A stretch of DNA of 64,000 nt from Mycolicibacterium neoaurum VKM Ac-1815D (lineage in GTDB: Bacteria; Actinomycetota; Actinomycetes; Mycobacteriales; Mycobacteriaceae). The translations under genes and the position numbers were made by a program. Each line of letters opens with the position of its first letter. The first letter of the stretch is position 1. This document shows, in pieces, positions 1-8,746 of this stretch. The stretch lies in NCBI RefSeq assembly GCF_000317305.3, contig NC_023036.2:3286001-3350000 (forward strand), given 5' to 3'. The notes below the pieces were generated by a model. That model was not told where the DNA came from. It made no database searches and worked only from the letters and a program-made list of their open reading frames with translations.

Positions 1-264
1 CGGCGGCGCGTTCGGATCAGCGGGCGGTGGTGGCACCCCCGGCGGCAACGGGGTCGGTGCGGGCGCCCCAGGAGCCGGTGCGGGCGTGCCGGGAGCCGGC
101 GCCGGCTCGGCAGGTACCGGCGGCGGCGGCGCAGGAACAGGTTCGGCATGCGAGACCGCCACCGGCAGCGTCAGCGCGGCGGCTGTCGCCCCGGCCGCGG
201 CAGCCGCGAGCAACCCGGCGGTGCGGCGCCTGCGGTGTGAGGAATTCACGTCCGACTGATCCAT
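1..264 (-). CDS. apa: Apa/ModD-type alanine-proline-rich secreted glycoprotein, N-terminal part (gene cut by window edge)
   Basis: Read leftwards from an ATG at 264, the frame stays open to the window edge (88 codons). It starts MDQSDVNSSHRRRR, then has an Ala/Leu-rich hydrophobic stretch ending VAVSHA before EPVPAPPPP, which is a signal peptide with a likely cleavage after SHA. The mature part is Pro/Ala repeats ending near PPPADPNAPP. This is the layout of mycobacterial Apa (Rv1860, fibronectin-attachment protein), a secreted, mannosylated adhesin; the remainder lies outside. A Gly-rich plus-strand reading of the same DNA is the mirror image of the Pro/Ala codons. No strong ribosome site precedes the ATG; an in-frame GTG at 249 is an alternative start. 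Family assignment is from composition and architecture, so the name is probable, not certain. Confidence 0.75.
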   Translation of the reverse strand, partial: MDQSDVNSSHRRRRTAGLLAAAAAGATAAALTLPVAVSHAEPVPAPPPPVPAEPAPAPGTPAPAPGAPAPTPLPPGVPPPPADPNAPP

Positions 265-575
265 GGAGAAGAAAATACCGTGTTACAGCCGTGACGCAAG
301 TGTGAGTTGCTCTAATAGTGTTTTGCTGAAAGATAGCTACCAGTGCCAAAACACGACGCAAATAGACCCTGCCCACGTTGCCGACATCGGCCGTCGATCA
401 CGGGTGCACCGATCGTGCGCGGTGCACGTTCGGCGGGTCTCACCGATGTTTCGCGCGAGCACACGCTTGCGTTACCACACTGCTCCCGAGTGGGCGCGTC
501 GGATTTCACCTCCTAGCTACTGTCCAGTAACATCGCTGGTATTCGCTGTCTCAGCGCTGAACCAAGGAGGGTTCG
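265..575. promoter_or_regulatory. Divergent intergenic region between apa and the SDR gene
   Basis: No convincing gene is seen here. The half next to apa (about 265-360) is much more AT-rich than the surroundings and probably carries the apa promoter. It contains GTTACAGCCGTGACG at 281-295, two GTKACR hexamers nine bases apart, resembling the direct-repeat sites of the response regulator MtrA. Nearer the rightward gene is the perfect inverted repeat TACTG-TC-CAGTA at 518-529, a plausible repressor operator, and AAGGAGGG at 563-570 is the ribosome site for the gene at 576. Regulator identities are inference. Confidence 0.5.
518..529. promoter_or_regulatory. Candidate operator palindrome TACTGTCCAGTA
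   Basis: A perfect 5+2+5 inverted repeat lies 47 bases before the ATG of the SDR gene, within the expected promoter region. Size and symmetry fit a TetR-family operator. The cognate regulator is not in the window as far as can be seen. Confidence 0.35.
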
Positions 576-1247
576 ATGCACGTGTTGCTCACCGGTGGCG
601 ACACCGACCTCGGCCGTCAGATCGCCGGAGGTTTCCGGGAAGCCGGCCACGATGTCCTGATCGCCGGCTCGCGGCGCGCGGAGCTCGAGGTGGCCGCCAA
701 GGAACTCGACGTCGATTTCGTCGTCCTCGACAACATCGATCCGGCCAGCCTCGAAGCCGCGCGCGGATCCCTCCCCCAGCATCTGGACGGCATCGTCAAC
801 GTTCCCGCACCGCGCTGGGACGCAGGCGATCCTCGGACGCACTCGCTGGCCGAGCGCGCCGCCACCTGGCGGCATGCGCTGGACACCACAGTCCTCTCGG
901 CGGTGCTGACCGTGACCGTCCTCGGCGATCAGCTGAGCTCCGGCGGATCGATCCTCAATATCGTTCCCGAGAACCCAGCAGAGGGCAGCGCCGACGCCGC
1001 GATCAAGGCCGCCCTGTCGAACTGGACCGCGGGCCAGGCCGCCCACTTCGGCATTCGCGGCATCACCATCAACACCATCGCCGCGGGCCGCAGCGCCGAG
1101 GCAGGCTACCCGGGGGCCGACCCGGAGCCGGGCTCGACTGCCGCCGAGATCAGCCGGCTGGCACTGTTCCTCACCACACCGGCCGCCCGCCACATCACGG
1201 GCGAAACGCTGCACGTGAGCCAGGGCGCGCTGGCACAGTTCGGCTGA
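576..1247 (+). CDS. Atypical short-chain dehydrogenase/reductase-like protein (Rv1856c type)
   Basis: A 223-residue single-domain Rossmann protein. The N-terminal TGGDTDLGR (6-14) is a dinucleotide-binding glycine motif of the SDR type, and the C-terminal segment ending GETLHVSQG matches the SDR substrate lobe. The usual catalytic YxxxK is degenerate: Lys144 is present in SADAAIKAA, but the residue four before it is Asp140 rather than Tyr, and the usual catalytic serine region reads NIVPENP. The protein may therefore bind NAD(P) without classical SDR chemistry. AAGGAGGG six bases upstream fixes the ATG. It lies ahead of the LLM oxidoreductase and ndh, the order of Rv1856c-Rv1855c-Rv1854c. Function unknown. 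Confidence 0.85.
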   Translation: MHVLLTGGDTDLGRQIAGGFREAGHDVLIAGSRRAELEVAAKELDVDFVVLDNIDPASLEAARGSLPQHLDGIVNVPAPRWDAGDPRTHSLAERAATWRHALDTTVLSAVLTVTVLGDQLSSGGSILNIVPENPAEGSADAAIKAALSNWTAGQAAHFGIRGITINTIAAGRSAEAGYPGADPEPGSTAAEISRLALFLTTPAARHITGETLHVSQGALAQFG

Positions 1248-1314
1248 AATATTCCGCGTTCACCCCAAGCTGAAACGGGGTGACCACTCCGCTTCGCTGT
1301 GGTTTGGTGAGTTC

Positions 1315-2241
1315 ATGGCGATTCGACTTGGACTCCAGATCCCCAACTTCTCCTACGGCACCGGCATCTCCGAGCTTTTCCCGACCGTGATCGCGCAGGC
1401 CCGCGAGGCCGAAGATGCCGGTTTCGACTCGGTCTTCGTGATGGACCACTTCTACCAACTGCCCGGACTCGGCGCCCCCGAGGAGCCGATGCTGGAGGCG
1501 TACACCACCCTCGGCGCCCTCGCGACGGCCACCGAACGGGTCCAGCTGGGAACGCTGGTCACGGGCAACACCTATCGCAATCCGACGGTGCTGGCCAAGG
1601 AGATCACCACGCTCGACGTGATCAGCCAGGGCCGCGCCATACTCGGTATCGGCACCGGGTGGTTCGAGCTCGAACACGACAGCCTGGGTTTCGAGTTCGG
1701 CACCTTCACCGATCGGTTCAAGAAGCTCGACGAGGCGTTGAGCATCATCATCCCGATGATCAAGGGTGAGCGTGTCACCGTCGACGGCACCTACTACCGC
1801 ACCAACGAAGCGTTCGCCAATCCCCGTTTCCGCGACCACATTCCGCTGATGATCGGGGGCAGCGGCGAGAAGAAGACCATCCCGTTGGCCGCGCGGCACT
1901 TCGACCACCTCAACATCATCGCCGGCTTCGACGAGCTACCCCGCAAGCTCGATGTCGTGCGGGCCAGATGCGAGGAGATCGACCGCGACCCGGCGACGCT
2001 GGAGACCAGCATGCTGGTCGTCGCGCTGATCGGCGAGCAGTTCACCGCCGACATGATCCCGGACGATTTCAAGCAGCAGGCCGTGTTCGGCAGTCCCGAG
2101 CAGATCGCCGAACAGCTCAAGGAAAAGGTGTACGACGTCGGGGTCGACGGCGTCATCCTGAGCCCGGCGACCATGGGCGGATACGTCCCCGGCGGAGTCA
2201 CTGGTGTGGCCGAGGCGCTGAAACCCCTGATCTCGGGGTAG
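1315..2241 (+). CDS. LLM-class F420-dependent oxidoreductase (Rv1855c type)
   Basis: A 308-residue luciferase-like monooxygenase-fold protein. It begins MAIRLGLQIPNF, has DAGFDSVFVMDHF near residue 40, GTLVTGNTYRNP near 80 and GIGTGWFELEH near 120. These are features of the actinobacterial LLM subfamily that uses coenzyme F420 or FMN. It is predicted cytosolic. Substrate cannot be read from sequence. It starts 67 bases after the SDR gene and is followed 125 bases later by ndh, so the three may respond together to redox state. The ATG is chosen because the conserved strand-1 sequence begins immediately after it. Confidence 0.88.
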   Translation: MAIRLGLQIPNFSYGTGISELFPTVIAQAREAEDAGFDSVFVMDHFYQLPGLGAPEEPMLEAYTTLGALATATERVQLGTLVTGNTYRNPTVLAKEITTLDVISQGRAILGIGTGWFELEHDSLGFEFGTFTDRFKKLDEALSIIIPMIKGERVTVDGTYYRTNEAFANPRFRDHIPLMIGGSGEKKTIPLAARHFDHLNIIAGFDELPRKLDVVRARCEEIDRDPATLETSMLVVALIGEQFTADMIPDDFKQQAVFGSPEQIAEQLKEKVYDVGVDGVILSPATMGGYVPGGVTGVAEALKPLISG

Positions 2242-2366
2242 AGCTCTCGATGCGATCTCGGTCCAAGGGATGAATTCTCGGTCCGGTGTGCCATCTCACC
2301 GCGCTGCTGGGATGGCCACCGACTACCCTGGGGTTGTACTGACAAAGCACTTCGCTAGGAGCAGAG

Positions 2367-3752
2367 ATGAGCCATCCCGGAGCTACGGCATCGGATCGGC
2401 ACAAGGTCGTCATCATCGGGTCGGGTTTCGGTGGTTTGAACGCCGCGCAGGCGCTCAAGCGCACCGATGTCGACATCAAGTTGATTGCGCGCACCACCCA
2501 TCACCTGTTCCAGCCGCTGCTGTACCAAGTGGCCACGGGCATCATCTCCGAGGGTGAGATCGCTCCGCCGACGCGGCTCATCCTGCGCAAGCAGCGCAAC
2601 GCGCAGGTCCTCCTGGGCGACGTCACCCACGTCAACCTGGAAAAGAAGACCGTGGAGTCGGTGCTGCTTGGGCACACCTACAGCACCCCCTACGACACCC
2701 TGATCCTGGCTGCCGGTGCCGGTCAGTCCTACTTCGGCAATGACCACTTCGCGGAGTGGGCGCCGGGTATGAAGACCATCGACGATGCGCTGGAACTTCG
2801 TGGACGCATCCTGGGCGCCTTCGAGCAGGCCGAACGCTCCAGCGACCCCGAGCGCCGCAAGAAGCTGCTGACGTTCGTGGTCGTGGGCGCCGGTCCGACC
2901 GGCGTCGAGATGGCCGGTCAGATCCAGGAGCTCGCCGATCAGACCCTCAAGGGCAGCTTCCGCCACATCGACCCCACCGAGGCCCACGTCATCCTGCTGG
3001 ATGCCGCACCGGCGGTGTTGCCGCCGATGGGCGAGAAGCTGGGGCTCAAAGCCAAGGAACGGCTGGAGAAGATGGGTGTCGAGATCCAGCTGAACGCCAT
3101 GGTCACCGACGTCGACCGCAACGGGATCACCGTCAAGGACTCCGACGGCACGCTGCGCCGCATCGAGTCGGCCTGCAAGGTGTGGTCGGCGGGTGTCCAG
3201 GCCAGCCCGCTGGGCAAGGACCTGGCGGCACAGTCGGAGACCGAGATCGACCGCGCCGGTCGCGTCATCGTCAACCCGGATCTGTCGATCCCGGGACACC
3301 CGAACGTGTTCGTGGTCGGCGATATGGCCTTCGTGCCCGGCGTGCCCGGCATGGCGCAGGGTGCGATCCAGGGTGGCAAGTACGTCGCCGCGATCGTGAA
3401 GAACGAAGCGGCAGCGCGCGCCCACGGCACCAAGCCCAAGCCGCGGGTGCCGTTCAAGTACTTCGACAAGGGCTCGATGGCCACCGTGTCGAAGTGGAAC
3501 GCGGTGGCCAAGGTCGGCAAGCTGGAGTTCGGCGGTTTCATCGCCTGGCTCGCCTGGCTGGGCCTGCACCTGATCTATCTGGTCGGCTTCAAGACCAAGA
3601 TCGCTACGTTGTTGTCGTGGGCGGTCACCTTCCTGAGCCGACAGCGAGGACAGCTGACCATCACCGAGCAGCAGGCCTACGCGCGGATCAGGATCGAGGA
3701 ACTCCAGGAGATCGCGGCCTCGGTTCAGGAGAGCGAGAAAGCCGCCAGCTGA
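2367..3752 (+). CDS. ndh: Type II NADH:quinone oxidoreductase
   Basis: A 461-residue single-subunit, non-proton-pumping NADH dehydrogenase that feeds electrons from NADH to menaquinone at the inner face of the membrane. The FAD site is VVIIGSGFGGLNAAQ (15-29), the NADH site is VVVGAGPTGVEMAGQ (about 172-186) and the second FAD motif is NVFVVGDMAFVPG (about 313-325). The amphipathic/hydrophobic C-terminal segment IAWLAWLGLHLIYLVGF anchors it to the membrane. Length and motifs match mycobacterial Ndh (Rv1854c). GGAGCAGAG seven bases before the ATG supports the start. Inhibitors of this enzyme and ndh mutations are tied to isoniazid tolerance in mycobacteria (established knowledge). Confidence 0.96.
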   Translation: MSHPGATASDRHKVVIIGSGFGGLNAAQALKRTDVDIKLIARTTHHLFQPLLYQVATGIISEGEIAPPTRLILRKQRNAQVLLGDVTHVNLEKKTVESVLLGHTYSTPYDTLILAAGAGQSYFGNDHFAEWAPGMKTIDDALELRGRILGAFEQAERSSDPERRKKLLTFVVVGAGPTGVEMAGQIQELADQTLKGSFRHIDPTEAHVILLDAAPAVLPPMGEKLGLKAKERLEKMGVEIQLNAMVTDVDRNGITVKDSDGTLRRIESACKVWSAGVQASPLGKDLAAQSETEIDRAGRVIVNPDLSIPGHPNVFVVGDMAFVPGVPGMAQGAIQGGKYVAAIVKNEAAARAHGTKPKPRVPFKYFDKGSMATVSKWNAVAKVGKLEFGGFIAWLAWLGLHLIYLVGFKTKIATLLSWAVTFLSRQRGQLTITEQQAYARIRIEELQEIAASVQESEKAAS

Positions 3753-3812
3753 ACAGATCTCACCGCCCATGTGATCCACCGACCGTAGCCGCACAACGAA
3801 GTGCGCGAACGG

Positions 3813-3818
3813 TACTAT
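3813..3818 (+). promoter_or_regulatory. -10 box of a leaderless promoter
   Basis: TACTAT is followed by six bases and then the GTG at 3825. In mycobacteria TANNNT seven bases upstream of RTG marks transcripts that begin at the start codon. No ribosome site precedes this GTG, which agrees. Confidence 0.55.
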
Positions 3819-3824
3819 GGCGCG

Positions 3825-4310
3825 GTGACAGACAGCGGCTTCCCGTCCCAATATCCCCATAATCCCGACATCCCTTACGGAGCACCGACTCCCGGTCCCG
3901 CGGGCCTCCAGGTTCCCGAGCAATGGCGTAGCCGCTTCGAGTTCTTCTCCCGCTACGGGCATCCGGCCTCGACGCCGGCCGCGCAGGCTGCGTTCAAGCA
4001 ACTGTCATTCGGCCAGCGGATGCGGTTGGGGGCCAACGGCCCGGCGTTCTTCTTCGGACCGATCTACTTCGCCATCAAGGGACCGTGGCGGAAAGGGTTG
4101 AGCCTATTCGGCATCTCGTTCGTGCTGGCGGCGGTGATCAGCGTGATCGAGATCGCGCTGAACTTCACCTTCTCCTCGGCGGCGTACGGCGCCGCGATCG
4201 GCGTGCTCTACTCCAGCACGGCGAACTGGGCCTACTTCCTGCACGTCACGCGCGCCAGCACCAGCTGGAACCCGTTCGAGGGCGCGCCGATGTTCCGCGG
4301 AAAGCGCTGA
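3825..4310 (+). CDS. Small DUF2628-like membrane protein
   Basis: A 161-residue protein with a Pro-rich cytosolic N-terminus (to about residue 40), a soluble stretch with FEFFSRYGHP, then hydrophobic segments beginning PAFFFGPIYFAIKGPW and SLFGISFVLAAVISVIEIAL. This arrangement, including the Lys-Gly-x-Trp turn, resembles DUF2628 proteins of unknown function. The GTG at 3825 is preferred over the ATG at 3801 because a TACTAT -10 box sits between them and implies a leaderless message. It is convergent with ureD, which ends 15 bases away. No function proposed. Confidence 0.72.
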   Translation: MTDSGFPSQYPHNPDIPYGAPTPGPAGLQVPEQWRSRFEFFSRYGHPASTPAAQAAFKQLSFGQRMRLGANGPAFFFGPIYFAIKGPWRKGLSLFGISFVLAAVISVIEIALNFTFSSAAYGAAIGVLYSSTANWAYFLHVTRASTSWNPFEGAPMFRGKR

Positions 4311-4325
4311 ACCGATTCGTGCGGG

Positions 4326-4967
4326 TCAGGTCGGCGCCCCGTCGAGTCGTAGGCCTTGCCAGGTCGACAACGCGCCGCCGGCGGCAAGGCTGAGCACCGT
4401 CCCGGCACCGGCGAAAGATGCCTGCGGATAACGTAACTCGCTGACGCACGCGCGCGGCGCGGCGATCTGATCATCGTTGACCGATGCGGTGCCCAACTCC
4501 ACCCGGTGCCGCAGCAACGGTGCACCGTCGATATCGGCGCGCAGCGACCCGGTCCAGTACCCGTCGTATTCACCGTGCCTGCCGATCTGGATGCGTTCGC
4601 GCACCCGGATTCTCGCGTCGGCGGCCATCCGGACTCGGGTGGCCGCCGAATGCCGGGAGCTGCCCGCGATCACGGTCGGCTCTGGGTCGAAGTCCAGCTC
4701 GCCGCACACCTCCGCATCCCACGTGCTGTGCGACTCGGCGGTCGCGGCACCGGGCAGCACGACGGTGGCTGCCACCGACCGCACCGCCAACCGTGCCCCT
4801 GCCTCCACGATGATCCGCACGGTGATGACGTCGCCGCCCAAGGGTGTGGCAGCCGCCGAGAGCAGGTGCACTGTCTCGGCACCGGTGCGCCGGGCGGTGA
4901 TGCCGCCGGTGCATTCGATATGCGCGCCACGACCGGGCCGCGCCACCAACAGGACGTCCGAACGCAC
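4326..4967 (-). CDS. ureD: Urease accessory protein UreD
   Basis: About 213 residues. The fold-defining stretches PRPGRG-like ARPGRGAHIECTGG, LLSAAATPLGGD, GARLAVRSVAAT and the terminal LRYPQ segment fit UreD/UreH, the scaffold that holds apo-urease while UreF and UreG deliver nickel. It is the last gene of the leftward ureABCFGD operon. The GTG at 4967 lies four bases after the ureG stop and gives the family's usual length; an in-frame GTG at 5003 would overlap ureG by 32 bases and has no ribosome site. Confidence 0.85.
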   Translation of the reverse strand: MRSDVLLVARPGRGAHIECTGGITARRTGAETVHLLSAAATPLGGDVITVRIIVEAGARLAVRSVAATVVLPGAATAESHSTWDAEVCGELDFDPEPTVIAGSSRHSAATRVRMAADARIRVRERIQIGRHGEYDGYWTGSLRADIDGAPLLRHRVELGTASVNDDQIAAPRACVSELRYPQASFAGAGTVLSLAAGGALSTWQGLRLDGAPT

Positions 4968-4971
4968 GATG

Positions 4972-5655
4972 TCAGCCCGACACCGGCACCTGGAGTTGTT
5001 CACGAACCCACGCCAGCACCGGCCCCGCGGTGGGGTCCTCGGTCAGCGAGATGAGCACGAAGGGCCGATCCCCGCGCACCGTCGTCGAATCCCGGCGCAT
5101 GACGTCCAGATCCGCCCCCACCATCGGCGCCAGGTCGGTTTTGTTGATCACCAACAGATCCGAGAAGGTGACCCCCGGGCCGCCCTTGCGCGGCACCTTG
5201 TCACCGCCGGCGACATCGATGACGAAGATCTGGACGTCGATAAGGCCGGAAGAGAATGTGGCGGTCAGATTGTCGCCGCCGGATTCGACGAGGATCAGGT
5301 CGAGGCGCGGATTCGCGGCGATCAGATCGTCGATCGCATCGAGGTTGGCCGTGATGTCATCGCGGATGGCGGTATGCGGGCAGCCGCCGGTCTGCACCGC
5401 GGTGATGCGCTCGTCGGGCAGTACGGCGTGGCGGCGCAGGAAGTCGGCGTCCTCGGTGGTGTAGATGTCGTTGGTCAGCACGGCCAGCGAGAGCTCATCG
5501 CGGAGCTGCCGGCACAATGCGGCGGTCAACGCGGTCTTACCCGACCCGACCGGCCCGCCGATCCCGATGCGCAGCGGTTCGCCGGGACGGCGGACCCGCT
5601 TCGGCCGGTCGTGATGGTGATCGTGCGGTTCGCCGTCGATCAGATGTGGTGGCAT
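4972..5655 (-). CDS. ureG: Urease accessory GTPase UreG
   Basis: A 227-residue SIMIBI-class GTPase that powers nickel insertion into urease. The P-loop [13 protein letters not shown] lies near residues 31-43, the metal/GTP-linked GGCPHTAIR motif near 90, VESGGDNL (Walker B region) near 115 and the base-recognition NKTD near 165. The N-terminus carries a His-rich [11 protein letters not shown] stretch, a probable nickel-holding segment. The ATG at 5655 is chosen because the upstream frame is unconserved. It lies 23 bases after ureF and runs into ureD. Matches Rv1852. Confidence 0.95.
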   Translation of the reverse strand: MPPHLIDGEPHDHHHDRPKRVRRPGEPLRIGIGGPVGSGKTALTAALCRQLRDELSLAVLTNDIYTTEDADFLRRHAVLPDERITAVQTGGCPHTAIRDDITANLDAIDDLIAANPRLDLILVESGGDNLTATFSSGLIDVQIFVIDVAGGDKVPRKGGPGVTFSDLLVINKTDLAPMVGADLDVMRRDSTTVRGDRPFVLISLTEDPTAGPVLAWVREQLQVPVSG

Positions 5656-5678
5656 GTCATTCCTTCGATATCGGTCGG

Positions 5679-6341
5679 TCAGGAGGAGAACAGCGGGCGC
5701 TCGCGCGCGGCGTGATGTTCGGCCAACACGTCGAGCAACGGGTCGGACAGATCGGCAAGGCCCTCGAGCGCCTGCGCGGCGGTCTGTGCGCACAGCGCGG
5801 ACAGCTCGAAGGTCACGGCGGCCACATCGGCCGGGTCCAACGCCAGCAGGCGCTGCGCGGCGGTCGCCGACCCCGTCATGGTCGTGTAGACCATCGACAG
5901 CGCGGTGTGCTCGGGAGCGATCCCGCTGATGCTACCCACCAGGCCGGCGACCACCGGCAGGTGCGGTTTGGCACCAAGCGGGGCCCAACCCGTCTCCGGT
6001 TGGGGATCCGACCATACGCGTTTGGCCAGCCGCAGGAGTCCGCGGCCCTGGGCCCGCGAAGCGGCGCGGGCGGCCGGCGACGGTGTGCGGGCATCGGTTT
6101 CGGCGTCGGCCAGCTCGACAGACAGCTCGCCGCGGTGAACAGCAGCGGCCAGCGAGGCGCTCACCAGACCCTGGGTGCCGATCCGGCGGCGCAGATACGC
6201 GCGCAGCGTGGGCAGATCGTTCACCCGGCCCGTGGTGATCGCCTCTTCGATGCCACCGGAATGCACATGCCCACCGGTGGGCAGCCGGGAATCGGCGAGC
6301 GTGAGCAGCGTGGCCAATCCGTGCGGAGCCTGGGCGAGCAT
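5679..6341 (-). CDS. ureF: Urease accessory protein UreF
   Basis: A 220-residue all-helical protein that acts as a gate or activator for UreG during nickel loading. It starts [30 protein letters not shown], the conserved UreF entry, and ends within a few residues of the usual length. Its ATG overlaps the ureC stop by one base (TGATG), indicating translational coupling. The longer upstream frame is inside ureC and is discarded. Confidence 0.93.
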   Translation of the reverse strand: MLAQAPHGLATLLTLADSRLPTGGHVHSGGIEEAITTGRVNDLPTLRAYLRRRIGTQGLVSASLAAAVHRGELSVELADAETDARTPSPAARAASRAQGRGLLRLAKRVWSDPQPETGWAPLGAKPHLPVVAGLVGSISGIAPEHTALSMVYTTMTGSATAAQRLLALDPADVAAVTFELSALCAQTAAQALEGLADLSDPLLDVLAEHHAARERPLFSS

Positions 6342-8074
6342 CAGAACAGGAAATAGCGCTGCGCCATCGGCAATTCGGCGGCGGGTTGTTCGGTCCACAC
6401 ATCGCCGTCGATCCGGACGGTGAACGTGTCGGGGTCGACCTCGATGCGGGGCATGGCGTCGTTGAGCGGCATCTGCGCCTTTCCGACCTGACGGACGTTC
6501 TTGACCGGCACCAACTTTCGCCGGATTTCCAGGCGATCGGACAATCCGCCCTCGACGGCGGCGGGAGCGACGAAGTGCACCGACGTGGCGGCGGCGGCCA
6601 CCGGGTCCGCGCCGAACATGGGCCGCGGCAGCACGGGCTGCGGGGTCGGGATGGACGCGTTGGCATCCCCCATCGCCGCCCAGGCGATCATGCCGCCCTT
6701 GACCACGGCGTGCGGGCGCACCCCGAAGAAGGCCGGTTCCCACAGCACCAGGTCGGCGAGCTTGCCGACCTCGACCGACCCGATCTCATCGTCGAGGCCG
6801 TGCGCGACCGCCGGGCAGATCGTGTACTTGGCCACGTACCGGCGGGCCCGGTTGTTGTCGGCTCCCCCGGGGCCGGATCCGTCGCCTTCGAGCGCTCCCC
6901 TGCGACGCTTCATGACATGCGCGGTCTGCCAGGTCCGCAACACCACCTCACCGATACGACCCATCGCCTGGGCGTCCGATCCGATCATCGAGATGGCGCC
7001 GATATCGTGCAGCAAGTCCTCGGCGGCGATAGTCGACGGCCGAATCCGGCTCTCCGCGAACGCGAGATCCTCGGGGATGCGCGGATTGAGGTGATGACAC
7101 ACCATCAGCATGTCGAGGTGTTCGTCGAGGGTGTTGACGGTGTGCGGGCGGGTCGGGTTGGTGGAGCTGGGAAGCACATTCGGGTGCGACGCGACCGTGA
7201 TGATGTCGGGCGCGTGCCCGCCGCCCGCCCCCTCGGTGTGATAGGCGTGGATGGACCGGCCCTTGATCGCGGCCAGGGTGTCCTCGACGAAGGCCATCTC
7301 GTTGAGGGTGTCGGTGTGGATGTTGGCCTGCACTCCCGCGGCGTCGGCGACGGTGAGGCAGGCGTCGATCGCCGCCGGGGTGGTTCCCCAGTCCTCGTGC
7401 AGCTTGAAACCCGCTGCACCGCCGCGCAACTGCTCCCACATCGCCTCGTGGCTGACGGTGTTGCCCTTACCGAGCAGGGCGATGTTCAGCGGCCAGGAGT
7501 CCAGGGCCTCCAGCATCCGACCCAGATGCCACGCCCCTGGGGTCACGGTGGTGGCCTTGCTACCCTCGGCCGGACCGGTGCCGCCTGCCACGATCGTCGT
7601 GATGCCGCCGCCGAGCGCTTCGGCCATGATCTGCGGGCAGATCAGGTGTACGTGACAGTCGATGGCGCCCGCGGTCACGATGCGGCCGTTACCCGCGATG
7701 ATCTCGGTGGAGGGCCCGACCACCAGATCGGGGTGCACCCCCGACATGATGTCCGGGTTACCCGCCTTACCGATGGCCACGATGCGGCCGTCACGGATGC
7801 CGATGTCGGCCTTGATGATTCCCCAGTAGTCCAGGATGATGGCGCCGGTGATGACGGTGTCGGGAGCGCCCTGTGCCCGGGTGACCCGGGACTGACCCAT
7901 CGATTCGCGCAGCACCTTGCCACCGCCGAACACGGCCTCGTCGCCGGCCAGCCCCGGTCCACCGCTGCGGTCCTCGGTGATCTCGATGACCAGATCGGTA
8001 TCGGCCAACCTGATCCGGTCACCGGCGGTGGGTCCGAACAGCGCGGCATACCGGTCGCGGGACAACGAACTCAC
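6341..8074 (-). CDS. ureC: Urease alpha subunit
   Basis: A 577-residue catalytic subunit of the nickel urease that hydrolyses urea to ammonia and carbon dioxide in the cytosol. Visible active-site features are His141 and His143 in CHVHLICPQ, the carbamylated nickel-bridging Lys224 in GFKLHEDWG, and the flap cysteine in MVCHHLNP. The C-terminus AQRYFLF is typical. It overlaps ureB by four bases and ureF by one, so subunits are separate proteins rather than fused. Full length, no lesion. Confidence 0.97.
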   Translation of the reverse strand: MSSLSRDRYAALFGPTAGDRIRLADTDLVIEITEDRSGGPGLAGDEAVFGGGKVLRESMGQSRVTRAQGAPDTVITGAIILDYWGIIKADIGIRDGRIVAIGKAGNPDIMSGVHPDLVVGPSTEIIAGNGRIVTAGAIDCHVHLICPQIMAEALGGGITTIVAGGTGPAEGSKATTVTPGAWHLGRMLEALDSWPLNIALLGKGNTVSHEAMWEQLRGGAAGFKLHEDWGTTPAAIDACLTVADAAGVQANIHTDTLNEMAFVEDTLAAIKGRSIHAYHTEGAGGGHAPDIITVASHPNVLPSSTNPTRPHTVNTLDEHLDMLMVCHHLNPRIPEDLAFAESRIRPSTIAAEDLLHDIGAISMIGSDAQAMGRIGEVVLRTWQTAHVMKRRRGALEGDGSGPGGADNNRARRYVAKYTICPAVAHGLDDEIGSVEVGKLADLVLWEPAFFGVRPHAVVKGGMIAWAAMGDANASIPTPQPVLPRPMFGADPVAAAATSVHFVAPAAVEGGLSDRLEIRRKLVPVKNVRQVGKAQMPLNDAMPRIEVDPDTFTVRIDGDVWTEQPAAELPMAQRYFLF

Positions 8075-8388
8075 AGAGACGGATCCAATCTTCCTGGCGG
8101 ATCGAGCGACAGTCCGTGCACCTCGCGCGTGCCGCCCAGCGGGACCAACGACACGGTCTGGGCGATACCGGGTTCGAACCGCACCGCGGTTCCGGCGGGG
8201 ATGTCCAGGCGATGGCCGCGCGCGGCGACCCTGTCGAATTCCAGCGCACTGTTGGCCTGCGCGAGGTGCACATGACTGCCGACCTGGATCGGTCGGTCGC
8301 CGCCGTTGACCACCGGCAGGGACAGCCGCGCGGCACCGCGGTTGAGCTCGACATCGCCGTCGCCGTAGAGGATCTCACCGGGAATCAT
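8071..8388 (-). CDS. ureB: Urease beta subunit
   Basis: A 105-residue structural subunit beginning [16 protein letters not shown], followed by [13 protein letters not shown] and the GTAVRFEPG motif of UreB. It packs against UreC to form the mature enzyme. The ATG at 8388 starts exactly at the conserved family N-terminus; a longer frame upstream overlaps ureA and is unrelated. It starts ten bases after the ureA stop and overlaps the ureC start by four bases. Confidence 0.95.
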   Translation of the reverse strand: MIPGEILYGDGDVELNRGAARLSLPVVNGGDRPIQVGSHVHLAQANSALEFDRVAARGHRLDIPAGTAVRFEPGIAQTVSLVPLGGTREVHGLSLDPPGRLDPSL

Positions 8389-8398
8389 CGTGACGGCC

Positions 8399-8701
8399 TC
8401 AGGAGATCGGCTGGTGGACGGTGACAAGCTTGGTGCCGTCGGGGAAGGTCGCCTCGACCTGGACATCGTGCAGCATCTCGGGGATACCGTCCATGACCTG
8501 ATCACGGGTGAGCACCTCGCGGCCGGTGACCATCAGTTCGGCCACCGTGCGCCCGTCACGGGCACCCTCGAGGATGTGGTCGGTGATCAGCGCGACGGAC
8601 TCCGGGTGGTTGAGCTTGAGACCACGGTCCTGACGGCGGCGCGCCAGATCGGCGGCGTAGGAGATGAGCAGCCGTTCCTGTTCATGCGGCGTCAAACGCA
8701 T
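8399..8701 (-). CDS. ureA: Urease gamma subunit
   Basis: A 100-residue subunit with [17 protein letters not shown] at the N-terminus and VPEMLHDV-like [24 protein letters not shown] at the end, both hallmarks of UreA. First structural gene of the urease operon. The ATG at 8701 is chosen on conservation; the six extra upstream residues are not family-like. A thioesterase gene ends 45 bases before it on the same strand, so transcription may read through from there. Confidence 0.95.
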   Translation of the reverse strand: MRLTPHEQERLLISYAADLARRRQDRGLKLNHPESVALITDHILEGARDGRTVAELMVTGREVLTRDQVMDGIPEMLHDVQVEATFPDGTKLVTVHQPIS

Positions 8702-8746
8702 AGTGCGCGATCCTGCCACGCCGACGGAGTTTCGGCAGCGCTGCGG

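Noticed and set aside
1..259. Gly/Ala-rich plus-strand reading frame that could be a PE_PGRS-like protein end
   Set aside because: It is the complement of the Pro/Ala codons of a minus-strand gene that has a proper ATG, signal peptide and Apa-type sequence.
2355..4001. 548-codon minus-strand frame opposite ndh
   Set aside because: It is antisense to a clear ndh gene, is rich in Gly, Arg and His as expected of a GC-driven shadow, and has no recognisable domain.
4326..8701. Missing nickel transporter or ureE as a defect of the urease operon
   Set aside because: Mycobacterial urease operons normally consist of ureABCFGD only, and all six are intact here.
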